Shown here: positions 32,819-43,491 of the stretch, in pieces | Numbering within the stretch: position 1 is the stretch's first letter | Layout of the letters: the number at the start of each line of letters is the position of its first letter | Source of the DNA: an uncultured Actinomycetes bacterium | GTDB taxonomy: Bacteria; Actinomycetota; Coriobacteriia; Coriobacteriales; Atopobiaceae | Direction: 5' to 3' | NCBI GenBank assembly: GCA_900314685.1 | Contig: OMWE01000012.1 | Location: forward strand, 60,188-124,187 | DNA length: 64,000 nt | Made by a program: the position numbers and the translations under genes | Notes under the pieces: model-generated | What the model was told of the DNA's origin: nothing | Database searches by the model: none | Seen by the model: only the letters and a program-made list of their open reading frames with translations

Positions 32819-33232
32819 ATGTATTGCGGCAACTGCGGACAGGTGAACGTGGACGGTGCGGAGCGCTGCGCCCGGTGCGGTGCCCCGCTGATTGGCCCGC
32901 GACCACAATCGCAACCTGCCCCGCGACAGACGTATCCCCCGCAGCGGCCGGCTCAGCCTACACCCCAACCACCAAAGTCCTATGCGCAGACGTCACAGCC
33001 ACCACAGCCCTATGCCCAGACACCGCAGACGCAGTCCACGGCATGGGTGCCCGTCCAGCTCTCGGGCTCTCAAAACGGATGGCAGCAGCATGGTGTCGCG
33101 CCTGCTCAGCAGCCGCCTATCCAGCCGATGCCCGGCCCAGTAGCCCCGAGCGCCGAAGGCCGTCCCCGTCCGTTTCTGGTCGCCGGCCTCATCGCCCTCG
33201 CCATTGTCATCCTGGGGTTCCTCTTCCTCTGA
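32819..33232 (+). CDS. Zinc-ribbon protein with Pro/Gln-rich linker and single membrane helix
   Basis: A 137-residue protein. Residues 1-25 form a zinc ribbon (MYCGNCGQVNVDGAERCARCG, two CxxC pairs). A long Pro/Gln/Ser-rich linker with YAQT repeats follows, and the protein ends in a membrane helix (FLVAGLIALAIVILGFLFL). The ATG at 32819 is chosen because ATGGAGGAG lies just before it and the Cys motif begins there; a longer in-frame version upstream is a shadow of the LysR gene. Function is unknown. A related gene follows at 33384 and a PrsW-type protease at 34114, so these three may work together at the membrane. Confidence 0.75.
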   Translation: MYCGNCGQVNVDGAERCARCGAPLIGPRPQSQPAPRQTYPPQRPAQPTPQPPKSYAQTSQPPQPYAQTPQTQSTAWVPVQLSGSQNGWQQHGVAPAQQPPIQPMPGPVAPSAEGRPRPFLVAGLIALAIVILGFLFL

Positions 33233-33383
33233 GAGGGCAAATGCGGCAGACGGGACCGGTGTAGCGACAAGGACCAAAGCGGCAACCGGCTCTGTTAGCG
33301 CTTGGTTAGCACAGGCTAAACGGGCGAGAGGGCGGTGTACACTATCCGCGTGAAGTGTCGGGTTTTTGAAGGAAAGGACCACT

Positions 33384-34040
33384 ATGAAGACGTGCCCCAA
33401 CTGCGGCGCCCTCATGGAGGACTCGATAAAATTCTGCACGAATTGCGGTACTGCGCTGGCTGGCTCCGCAGCGGGCGCCCAGGCATCTGCCCCGGCTCCC
33501 GGGCCGGCCGTCGAACCTCCCCAGCAATACGCGAATCCGCAGTACGCGACGCCCCAGTATGCGGGGGAAGCAGAACCTGCGCAGCCGCATTCTCAGGCGT
33601 ATCAGCATGGGCAGGCGCAGTCTCAGCAGGGCTACCAGCAGCCCTACCAGGCACAACCCCAGCAACCCTATGGTTACCAGCAGCCCTATCAGCCTCAGCA
33701 ACCTTACGGCTACCAGCAGGCGCCCGCGCAGACGGAGCGCAAGGCTATGGCGATCTTTGCGTATTTCGGCCTCGTCGGCTGGATCATCGCGTACTTTGCG
33801 ACCAAAAACGAGCGGCGCTCCTCCTACCTGCTGACGCACCTCAATAGCGGCGGCCTGCTTGCGGCGGTGGGGATCATCCTGGGCTTTTTGGGCGGCATCT
33901 TTGACCAGGGCTTTCTTAGCAGCCTGATCGGCATCCTGACCTTTGCGGTGTCGGTCGACAAGATCATCGGCATCGTCTACGCGGCGCAGGGCAAGGACAA
34001 GCCCGCCCCGCTCACCGACAGCGTGAAGCTGATTCAATAG
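33384..34040 (+). CDS. Zinc-ribbon membrane protein with Gln/Tyr/Pro repeats
   Basis: A 218-residue protein: N-terminal zinc ribbon (MKTCPNCGALMEDSIKFCTNCG), a low-complexity linker of QPYGYQQPYQ repeats (about 50-120), then two or three hydrophobic helices (AIFAYFGLVGWIIAYFA, LLAAVGIILGFLGGIF, LIGILTFAVSVDKIIGIVYAAQG) similar to DUF4870-like membrane proteins. The ATG at 33384 is preferred because of AGGAAAGGA before it; an alternative start 18 bases upstream is possible. It has the same build as the gene before it and a tail similar to the protein at 19790. Function is unknown. Confidence 0.75.
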   Translation: MKTCPNCGALMEDSIKFCTNCGTALAGSAAGAQASAPAPGPAVEPPQQYANPQYATPQYAGEAEPAQPHSQAYQHGQAQSQQGYQQPYQAQPQQPYGYQQPYQPQQPYGYQQAPAQTERKAMAIFAYFGLVGWIIAYFATKNERRSSYLLTHLNSGGLLAAVGIILGFLGGIFDQGFLSSLIGILTFAVSVDKIIGIVYAAQGKDKPAPLTDSVKLIQ

Positions 34041-34113
34041 CAGATGCAGCCCGCTGGAGCAGGTGCCACGGTACCACGCATAGCCCGGCGGCGAACGACC
34101 CGGTAGGAGCACT

Positions 34114-35310
34114 ATGGCTCAAGACATCGTCCTCTTTGCGCTGGCGATCCTGCCCAGCCTTTTCATAGCGGACTACATCTACAAGAACGACCGTGCGGAC
34201 TCGGAGCCAAAGCCCCTGCTGCGGTCGCTTTTCCTGCTCGGTGCCGTGAGCTGCCTGCCCGCCTCGCTCATCGAGGGGCTGCTCGACCCTATCGCGGCGG
34301 ACATCTTTGGCGTCAACTCCCTCGGGTACATCCTGGTGGACTACTTCCTCGTCGTCGCCGTCGCAGAGGAGGGCTGCAAGTATTTCTTCCTGCGCCTGCG
34401 CACCTGGAAGAACCCCAATTTCGACTACCGATTCGACGGTATCGTCTACGCCGTGATGGTGGGCCTCGGATTCGCGACGCTCGAGAACATCATGTACGTC
34501 TTTACCTACGGTTTCGGCAACGGTGTGGTGCGCGCCCTGCTCTCCGTGCCCGGGCATGCCGGCTGGGCCGTGATCATGGGCTACTACTACGGCCGCATGA
34601 AGATGTTCGATACGGTCGGCGACCATGCGCAATACCAGCGCAATCAGGTGTGCGCGCTGCTTGTGCCAATCCTCTGCCACGGGATTTACGACACGCTGGT
34701 GTCGCTGCCGGGCGACCTTGTGCCCTTCCTCGGGTGCATTGTCTTTGCCGTCGCGATCGACGTCGGGGTCATCAGACTCGTGAAGTCCGAGTCTGCTAGC
34801 GACGAGGCCTTCTTGAAGCAGAACGGTGCAGCCTGGGGCTTCTCGAACTACGGCATGCCTGCTCCGGCAGGTGCTTTCGCACAAAACCCCACCTACGCCC
34901 CAACCTCCGCCCCCATTCCGGCTCGCACATCGGCCCCTGTTCCAGGCCCCGTCCCGACTCCTACCCCTGCTTTTACCTACACCTCTGCGCCGAGCCCGGC
35001 CCCCTCGTCTGCCTGGGTGCAGGCTCCCGCTCAAGCTCCGGTCCAGGCTCCAGTCGCTACGCCGCCTGCGAGCAAGGGTTTCCTCGGGAGGTGGCTCGGC
35101 GGCTATGCGGCCACGATGCTGGCCGTTTTTCTGGTCGCGATCCTCTTCACGGACGCCGAGAGCCCTCTTTTCGAGTACCTATCGACGGTGTTTGCCTACA
35201 TGGCCGTCTGCGGCGTGCCCTATGCGGCGATCGTGGTCTTTGCCTGGCGCATGCGCGTGAACCGCGAACGGCGCGCGATGCAGGCCGGCAACCCTTATGG
35301 GTGGCGGTAG
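34114..35310 (+). CDS. PrsW-type intramembrane metalloprotease
   Basis: A 398-residue membrane protein. The PrsW pattern is visible: ALAILPSLFIADYIYKNDRADSEPK at the N-terminus, AVAEEGCKYFFLR (glutamate pair), GIVYAVMVGLGFATLENIMYV (FxxxEN) and VPGHAGWAVIMGYYYGRMK plus a HGIYDTL histidine, the residues proposed to bind zinc. After the protease core (about 1-235) comes a Pro/Ala/Thr-rich linker (about 255-330) and two more membrane helices. PrsW cleaves anti-sigma factors in Bacillus; the substrate here is unknown. It follows two zinc-ribbon membrane proteins on the same strand. Confidence 0.85.
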   Translation: MAQDIVLFALAILPSLFIADYIYKNDRADSEPKPLLRSLFLLGAVSCLPASLIEGLLDPIAADIFGVNSLGYILVDYFLVVAVAEEGCKYFFLRLRTWKNPNFDYRFDGIVYAVMVGLGFATLENIMYVFTYGFGNGVVRALLSVPGHAGWAVIMGYYYGRMKMFDTVGDHAQYQRNQVCALLVPILCHGIYDTLVSLPGDLVPFLGCIVFAVAIDVGVIRLVKSESASDEAFLKQNGAAWGFSNYGMPAPAGAFAQNPTYAPTSAPIPARTSAPVPGPVPTPTPAFTYTSAPSPAPSSAWVQAPAQAPVQAPVATPPASKGFLGRWLGGYAATMLAVFLVAILFTDAESPLFEYLSTVFAYMAVCGVPYAAIVVFAWRMRVNRERRAMQAGNPYGWR

Positions 35311-35333
35311 CTCTCCGTTGCTGCTTGCCGCAG

Positions 35334-35440
35334 ACGCGGCTCCGACGTTGCTTCTTCTCCGGAGGGTGTGTCTGCAGGAAGGTGTGCCTGCAGGAAGGCG
35401 TGTCTTCAGGAGAGTTTGTCTTCCGATAGGGACATGGCCG
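35334..35440. repeat. Degenerate tandem repeat after the PrsW gene
   Basis: Three imperfect copies of a GTGTCTGCAGGAAG-like unit occur around 35367-35425. Purpose unknown; no gene seen between 35311 and 35585. Confidence 0.4.
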
Positions 35441-35494
35441 TAACGCGGATGGGCGCGCGGCAGCCTGCTCATGAGCTGTTAACATAATTCATAC

Positions 35495-35530
35495 TTGCAG
35501 ACTAGGGATTAACGCGTATAGTAATCCTAG
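35495..35530 (+). promoter_or_regulatory. cysK promoter with overlapping inverted repeat
   Basis: TTGCAG (35495-35500) and TATAGT (35517-35522) are 16 bases apart. The inverted repeat CTAGGGATTA/TAATCCTAG (35502-35530) brackets the -10 region and is a likely repressor site, plausibly sensing sulfur status. Confidence 0.65.
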
Positions 35531-35585
35531 CGAAGAAGAACCCGGCCATAGGGGACCGGACGATACATCGCGACAAGGAGAGGCT

Positions 35586-36500
35586 ATGCAGACCGCGCAA
35601 CATGTCGAGGCGCTCATCGGCGCCACCCCGCTCATCGACCTTTCGGCCCTCGTGGAGGGCTCCACCGCCCGCGTCCTGGGCAAATACGAGGCGACCAACC
35701 CCGGCGGCTCCATCAAGGACCGCGTCGCCCGTGCCATGCTCGACGCCGCCGAGCAGGATGGCTCGCTCCAGCCGGGCGGCACCGTCATCGAGCCTACCAG
35801 CGGCAATACGGGCGTCGGCCTCGCCATGCTCGCCGCGGCGCGCGGCTACACCCTCATCCTCACCATGCCCGAGACCATGAGTGTCGAGCGCCGCAAGCTC
35901 GCGGCCGCCTACGGCGCGCAGATTGTGCTGACCCCGGGTCCCGACGGTATGGCCGGCGCGGTCAAAAAGGCCGAGGAGCTGCATGCCTCCACGCCCAACT
36001 CGATCATCGCGGGCCAGTTCTCCAACCCCGCCAACCCGCAGGCGCACTACGAGACCACGGGTCCCGAGATCTGGCGCGACACCGAGGGCACGGTCGCAGC
36101 CGTGGTCGCGGGCGTCGGCACGGGCGGTACCATCAGCGGCGCGTCCCGCTTCCTCAAGGAAAAGAACCCCGCGGTCCGCGGCATCGCCGTCGAGCCCGCC
36201 GAGTCGCAGGTGCTGGCGGGCGGTCCTGCCGGCGGTCACAAGATCCAGGGTATCGGCGCCAACTTCGTGCCCGACAATTTCGACCGCGCCGTCGTCGACG
36301 AGATCGTGCCGATCGCGTCGAACCGAGCCATCCAGATCAAGAAACTCCTTGCCGTGAAGCTGGGCCTGCTGGTCGGTATTTCTTCCGGTGCGGCTGTCGC
36401 GGCGGCCATCGAGCTCGCCAACCGCGATGAGTACGCCGGCAAGACGATCGTGGCCATCCTGCCCGACACGGGCGAGCGCTACCTGTCCATGGACATCTAG
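35586..36500 (+). CDS. cysK: Cysteine synthase (O-acetylserine sulfhydrylase)
   Basis: A 304-residue PLP enzyme converting O-acetylserine and sulfide to cysteine. Motifs: IGATPLIDL, the PLP lysine Lys44 in NPGGSIKDRVA, EPTSGNTGVGLA (substrate loop), VAGVGTGGTISG (phosphate loop) and GISSGAAVAAA. Length is normal. It is followed by cysE 90 bases downstream on the same strand, so the pair forms the cysteine branch from serine. The promoter upstream carries an inverted repeat. It supplies cysteine for SufS as well as for protein synthesis. Confidence 0.96.
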   Translation: MQTAQHVEALIGATPLIDLSALVEGSTARVLGKYEATNPGGSIKDRVARAMLDAAEQDGSLQPGGTVIEPTSGNTGVGLAMLAAARGYTLILTMPETMSVERRKLAAAYGAQIVLTPGPDGMAGAVKKAEELHASTPNSIIAGQFSNPANPQAHYETTGPEIWRDTEGTVAAVVAGVGTGGTISGASRFLKEKNPAVRGIAVEPAESQVLAGGPAGGHKIQGIGANFVPDNFDRAVVDEIVPIASNRAIQIKKLLAVKLGLLVGISSGAAVAAAIELANRDEYAGKTIVAILPDTGERYLSMDI

Positions 36501-36590
36501 CGGGTGCTCGGCCGACAGCAATCACGATGACGGACTCGGCTGGGGGCTGGTATCGAGCCTCGGCCGGCATCCGACCGACAGGAGCCCTAC

Positions 36591-37460
36591 ATGGCATCCG
36601 ATATGGACTCTCATATGAAGAAGCGCCCCGTGGCGACCCCGCCGACGGCTGAGGGCGTCTCGCTCTGGACGCTGATGCACGAAGACCTGCAGGCTATTTT
36701 CGAGCGTGACCCCTCGGCCACGTCGCTGCGTCGCGTGTTGCTGTACTCGGCGGGCCTGCGCATCGTGTGGGGTTACCGCTGGCAGCACTGGCTGTGGATG
36801 CACAACCATCGTTTTTGGTCTCGCCAGCTGCACAAACGCATGCGCAAGCGCTACGCCTGCGACATCCATCCCGCCGCGCAGATCGGCCGCCGCTTTGTGG
36901 TGGACCACGGTGTCGGCGTCGTGATCGGCCAGACCGCTATCGTGGGCGACGACTGCCTGATCTACCAGGGAGCCACGCTCGGGATGACCGGCAAGAGCTT
37001 CAGCCGGGAGGGCAAGCGCCACCCGACCCTCGGCAACCACGTGCTGGTGGGCGCCAACGCCATCGTGCTCGGCAACATCACGGTGGGCGACCATGTCAAC
37101 ATCGGCGCTGGTGCCGTCGTTGTGAAGCCGGTGCCCTCCGACTCGACCGTCGTGGGTATCGCCGCGCACGTGATCGGCGACCGCATGAACTGCCCCGCGG
37201 ACGACTCCAACTGGGGCCGCTACCTGCAGACCCCGCCCGACCTCGAGCGCCGGCTCGACGAGGTGGGCAGGCAGTTCGGCGTGGAGCGCCGCATCGCGGC
37301 CGACGGCACGCTGCGGCCCGTGGCGGTGGGGGAGCCGCGACCCTTCAAGCTCGTGCCGCCCGCAGACTGGCAGGACAAGAGATCCGCAGGTCCGGCGGCC
37401 GCAACAGCCGCCAAGCTCCCCGAGCTCGACCCCTCTGACGACTGGTACTGCTGCCTGTGA
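36591..37460 (+). CDS. cysE: Serine O-acetyltransferase
   Basis: A 289-residue left-handed beta-helix acetyltransferase making O-acetylserine for CysK. Signs: LWTLMHEDLQAIFERDPSA at the N-terminus, IHPAAQIGRRFVVDHGVGVVIGQTAIVGDDCLIYQGATLG with hexapeptide repeats and the catalytic His, RHPTLGNHVLVGANAIVLGNITVGDHVNIGAGAVVVKPVP. The C-terminal 70 residues extend beyond the usual SAT end and finish with DDWYCCL. In other SATs the C-terminal tail binds CysK when it ends in Ile; this tail ends in Leu, so complex formation is uncertain. It is downstream of cysK. Confidence 0.95.
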   Translation: MASDMDSHMKKRPVATPPTAEGVSLWTLMHEDLQAIFERDPSATSLRRVLLYSAGLRIVWGYRWQHWLWMHNHRFWSRQLHKRMRKRYACDIHPAAQIGRRFVVDHGVGVVIGQTAIVGDDCLIYQGATLGMTGKSFSREGKRHPTLGNHVLVGANAIVLGNITVGDHVNIGAGAVVVKPVPSDSTVVGIAAHVIGDRMNCPADDSNWGRYLQTPPDLERRLDEVGRQFGVERRIAADGTLRPVAVGEPRPFKLVPPADWQDKRSAGPAAATAAKLPELDPSDDWYCCL

Positions 37461-37463
37461 CGC

Positions 37464-37524
37464 GTGACAGGGGACGGGGCTTGTCACCCTCGTGACAAGG
37501 TGACAGGGGACGGGGGATTGTCAC
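37464..37524. repeat. Two GTGACA-ended short repeats downstream of cysE
   Basis: Units at 37464-37487 and 37500-37524 share ends GTGACA and TGTCAC around a GGGGACGGGG core, separated by CCTC. They may end the cysE transcript as hairpins. The remainder of 37461-37707 holds no gene. Confidence 0.8.
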
Positions 37525-37707
37525 CTCGCCGGTCCTGCTCATCGAACAAATTGGGACGATAGGGTGAACGCGTCCTGGGTGCCGCAGACGGTGTCCGGGG
37601 CGCTTGTTAGAATCAGATTCGCAAATAAACGGCCGCTTGCGAGACGGGCCCACGGCACCGTCGCCTGTAGCGGAATTTTCGGCATACGACCTCTCGAGGT
37701 AGCTCAT

Positions 37708-40605
<2,898 letters not shown>

Positions 40606-40634
40606 TTTCAGCTGTTAAGCGGATGGGCTTTCTA

Positions 40635-40662
40635 GGGGCGAGACCGCATGCGGCCTCGCCCC
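40635..40662 (+). terminator. Terminator of uvrA
   Basis: GGGGCGAG (40635-40642) pairs with CTCGCCCC (40655-40662), with a further CCGC/GCGG inner pairing, followed by GGTTTTCG. Confidence 0.8.
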
Positions 40663-40708
40663 GGTTTTCGCTATGAGGACAGATTTTGCTGGAAATACCC
40701 CTTGGCGT

Positions 40709-41074
40709 TCAGAAGCAGGGGGTATCTTGTGCTGAAGTTTGTAGTGCAGTCTCAAAGTTGCACACAGATCGACAACCTGCCACCGCACCGACAGGACGGA
40801 TACGGTCGAGCTGAGACTGAATCTTATCCCGTGCGACTTCCAGGTCGTATGCGTCCTGGGCACGGAGCCAGTATCCATCAGTGAGGCCGAAGTAACGGCA
40901 GAGACGCAGGTCGGTGTCGGCTGTAATGGAACGGCGGCCAAGGATAATCTGGCCGATACGCTGTGCCGGCATACCAGTTTCTTTGGCGAGGCGGTACTGG
41001 GAAATGCCCATGGGGACGAGAAACTCTTCCTTGAGTAGCTCGCCTGGGCTTACGGGGGTAATTTTTTCTTCCAT
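40709..41074 (-). CDS. higA: HigA-type antitoxin (XRE family)
   Basis: A 121-residue DNA-binding antitoxin. PGELLKEEFLVPMGISQYRLAKETGMPAQRIGQIILGRRSITADTDLRLCRYFGLTDGYWLRAQDAYDLEVA is the standard HigA fold, in which the helix-turn-helix also neutralises the toxin. The last 25 residues (GAVAGCRSVCNFETALQTSAQD) exceed the usual end and may be unstructured. The ATG at 41074 is 11 bases after the toxin stop, in the HigB-HigA order typical of this family. Together they likely repress the promoter at 41419-41447. The region is AT-richer than its flanks, which suggests transfer. Confidence 0.9.
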   Translation of the reverse strand: MEEKITPVSPGELLKEEFLVPMGISQYRLAKETGMPAQRIGQIILGRRSITADTDLRLCRYFGLTDGYWLRAQDAYDLEVARDKIQSQLDRIRPVGAVAGCRSVCNFETALQTSAQDTPCF

Positions 41075-41085
41075 AGCGCAATCTC

Positions 41086-41367
41086 CTAGTGGTAGTCGAC
41101 AATCTGTACGTCCTCTGCACCTGCCTCGGTCCATCGAAAGCAGAGTCGATACTGATCGTTGATTCGGATGCTATAAAAACCTTGCCAACGCGAGCCTTTC
41201 AAGGGTTCAAGCCTGTTTCCTGGGGGAACACGCAGGTCGTTGAGGGACATTGCGACTTGTAGCTGACGTAACTTGCGCAATGCGGTTCGTTCGAATTGGG
41301 CGAACCGATGGACGCGAAACCCAGCAGAAAGTCTCTCTGTATCACGATCTGCATACGACACGATCAT
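41086..41367 (-). CDS. higB: HigB/RelE-type mRNA endonuclease toxin
   Basis: A 93-residue RelE-superfamily toxin: FRVHRFAQFERTALRKLRQLQVAMSLNDLRVPPGNRLEPLKGSRWQGFYSIRINDQYRLCFRWTEAGAEDVQIVDYH. This contains the PPGNRLEPLKG...YSIRINDQYRLCF core characteristic of the HigB/plasmid maintenance killer group, ribosome-dependent mRNA interferases. The ATG at 41367 is chosen because GGGAGG precedes it. It is upstream of higA and co-transcribed. Activity needs the Arg and His residues of the C-terminal strand, which are present. Confidence 0.9.
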   Translation of the reverse strand: MIVSYADRDTERLSAGFRVHRFAQFERTALRKLRQLQVAMSLNDLRVPPGNRLEPLKGSRWQGFYSIRINDQYRLCFRWTEAGAEDVQIVDYH

Positions 41368-41383
41368 AATATCGCCTCCCGTT

Positions 41384-41447
41384 AATAACGTCAAGCGTTA
41401 TTGCGAACAACTATCTCTATAATAACGAACATATGTAGTATTTACAA
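41384..41447 (-). promoter_or_regulatory. higBA promoter and operator
   Basis: On the minus strand TTGTAA (41442-41447) and TATTAT (41419-41424) are 17 bases apart. The dyad AATAACG-TCAAG-CGTTATT (41384-41402) lies between the -10 and the start codon, fitting autoregulation by HigA. Confidence 0.75.
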
Positions 41448-41695
41448 GTTAAAATAAGAACAACTGTGTTGATATATGGAGGAGAGGGGTACGGGTAATT
41501 GCCGTTAGTGATTTGCGGCGGCAGGGTTAAATCTTGCGCTAAAACATTGAAGTACCCCCTTCGGAGCGCGATGGTAGGGGCCGTGGTTGGACGTACGGGT
41601 GTCGCGTGCAGGCGAGAGGCCGGCATGCGGGGCAGCATCGAGGAAGTCAATGCGCGTTACCTGTGTATTACGTCTTGCCTGCGCGAAGCCCGGAA

Positions 41696-41751
41696 GCACT
41701 TTAGCGTGCTAAAGTGCCGATGCACGAAATCAGCGGGGCGACGCCGCTGAT
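41696..41751 (+). promoter_or_regulatory. Palindromes upstream of the his operon
   Basis: A perfect dyad GCACTTTAGC-GT-GCTAAAGTGC (41696-41717) and a hairpin ATCAGCGG/CCGCTGAT (41729-41751) precede hisZG by 55-110 bases. Neither is followed by a T tract, so operator sites are more likely than terminators. The stretch 41448-41695 holds no recognisable gene. Confidence 0.55.
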
Positions 41752-41805
41752 GAGATGGACAAGGCAGACGACAGCCTGCGACGCGGGCGCATGAGAGGGG
41801 AGATC

Positions 41806-43491
41806 ATGCCGCAGGGGACTCCGCGAGGATTTCGAGACATCCTGCCAAGGGAGGCGCTGCAGCGCGAGCATATCGCGCAGGCGGTGAAGACATGCTTTGC
41901 CGAGCACGGGTACCTTCCGGTGGAGACGCCGCTCATGGAGTACCGCGACGTGCTCGAGCGCGGCTCTGCGTTGGACGACACCCCGTTCCAGCTCTTTGAC
42001 GACGACGAGTTGCTGGTCATGCGCCCGGACATCACTTTGGCTATCGCCCGGATGGTCTCGTCGCGCTTCGCCGGCGGCGACCTGCCCCTGCGCCTGCGCT
42101 ACGAGGCCCCGGTGGTGCGCGAGGAATCCAACCTGCGCGGCCAGCCCCGCCAGCTTACGCAGCTCGGCGTCGAGCTGATGGGGGAGGACGGCGCCACGTC
42201 GGAGCGCGAGATCACAGGCTTGCTCGCGGCGGCACTCGATGCGGCGGGCATCCCGGACTGGCGCATCGTGTGCGGCTCGGTCGTCCCCCTCAACGCCCTG
42301 CTTGATGCGTGCGCTCCGAGCGAGGCCTTTGCCTGCCGGGTGCGCGCGGCGGTGCACGTCTCCAATTTCGTGGCGCTCGACGAGACCGTCAAACGCGAGC
42401 AGGCGACGGGCGGCCTGAGCCTGGAGGAGGCGCGTGCGCTCCGCGAACTGCCCCGTCTGACGGGCGGCACGGAGGTCATCGACGCGATCGACCGTCTGCT
42501 CTCGGCTGCCGGCGTTGCGGAAGACGAGCGTGGTACCGCAGAGCTGCGCGACCTGGCGGACGGCTTCGCCGACCTGCTTGCCGACGGCCGTCTGACCTTC
42601 GATTTCTCGATCATCAATTCCTTCGATTACTACACGGGCCTGATCTTCAAGGCCTACAACGACAGCGTCGCCGCCCCGCTCGCCTCGGGCGGCCGTTACG
42701 ACGCCGTGCTCGAGAAGCTCGGGCGTCCCAGCGTGTCTGCCTGCGGCTTTGCCTTCTCGCTTGAGTGCCTGCAGGAGGTGCTGGGCGAGCCGGGTGCCAC
42801 GGGCGTGGTCGTCGCCAAGACCCCCGCTGCCGAGCGTCCGCTGCGCATCGCCGTGCCCAAAGGCGCGCTCAACGGCCCGACGGTCGAGCTGCTCGAGCGT
42901 GCGGGTCTGCCCGTGCGGGGCCTGCGCAACCCGGGCCGTCGCCTCATTATCGACGCAGGCGACGTGCAGTACGTGATCGTCCGCGCGACCGATGCGCCCG
43001 CCTTCGTCGCCTACGGCGGCGCCGACTGCGGTATCTGCGGCAACGACTCCTTGGTGGAGGCCAATGCCGACCTCCTCGAGCTGGTCAACCTGGGTTACGG
43101 CGCCTGCCACTTCGTCGTGGCTGAGCCCGCGAGCGCTGCCGGTCAGGCCGAGCGCGCCTACTCCTGGCGGGGCAGCCTGCGCGTGGCGACCAAGTACCCG
43201 CGCATCACGCAGGCCTATTACGACCGCAAGGGCGTTCAGGTGGACATCATCCAGCTGCATGGCAATATCGAGCTCGGCCCCATCGTGGGCATGAGCGACC
43301 GCATCGTGGACATCACCCAGACGGGTTCCACGCTCAAGCAAAACAACCTCGTAGTAGTGGACGACGATGTGCTCGAGTGCTCCGCGCGCTTCTTCGCGGG
43401 GCCGGCGGCATGGCGGTGCGAGAAGCGCGTGCGCAAGCTGGCCGCCCGCCTGCGCGCCGTCGTCGAGCAGGGAAGGGAAGTACAGCAATGA
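41806..43491 (+). CDS. hisZG: Fused HisZ-HisG: ATP phosphoribosyltransferase regulatory and catalytic units
   Basis: A 561-residue fusion for the first step of histidine synthesis. Residues 1 to about 340 are HisZ, the histidyl-tRNA-synthetase-like regulatory subunit (GTPRGFRDILPREAL, MRPDITLAIARMVSSRF, FDFSIINSFDYYTGLIFKAY, SGGRYDAVLEKLG). Residues about 346-555 are a short-form HisG (LRIAVPKGALNGPTVELLERAGL, DCGICGNDSLVE, RVATKYPRITQAYY, VGMSDRIVDITQTGSTLKQNNL), lacking the C-terminal regulatory domain of the long form. In most bacteria with short HisG these are separate genes. The ATG at 41806 is chosen after GAGGGGAGATC. It overlaps hisD by 4 bases. Confidence 0.93.
   Translation: MPQGTPRGFRDILPREALQREHIAQAVKTCFAEHGYLPVETPLMEYRDVLERGSALDDTPFQLFDDDELLVMRPDITLAIARMVSSRFAGGDLPLRLRYEAPVVREESNLRGQPRQLTQLGVELMGEDGATSEREITGLLAAALDAAGIPDWRIVCGSVVPLNALLDACAPSEAFACRVRAAVHVSNFVALDETVKREQATGGLSLEEARALRELPRLTGGTEVIDAIDRLLSAAGVAEDERGTAELRDLADGFADLLADGRLTFDFSIINSFDYYTGLIFKAYNDSVAAPLASGGRYDAVLEKLGRPSVSACGFAFSLECLQEVLGEPGATGVVVAKTPAAERPLRIAVPKGALNGPTVELLERAGLPVRGLRNPGRRLIIDAGDVQYVIVRATDAPAFVAYGGADCGICGNDSLVEANADLLELVNLGYGACHFVVAEPASAAGQAERAYSWRGSLRVATKYPRITQAYYDRKGVQVDIIQLHGNIELGPIVGMSDRIVDITQTGSTLKQNNLVVVDDDVLECSARFFAGPAAWRCEKRVRKLAARLRAVVEQGREVQQ

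Noticed and set aside
41571..41805. T-box leader upstream of the his operon
   Set aside because: No AGGGUGGNACCGCG-type T-box sequence and no terminator/antiterminator pair; only two hairpins without T tracts.
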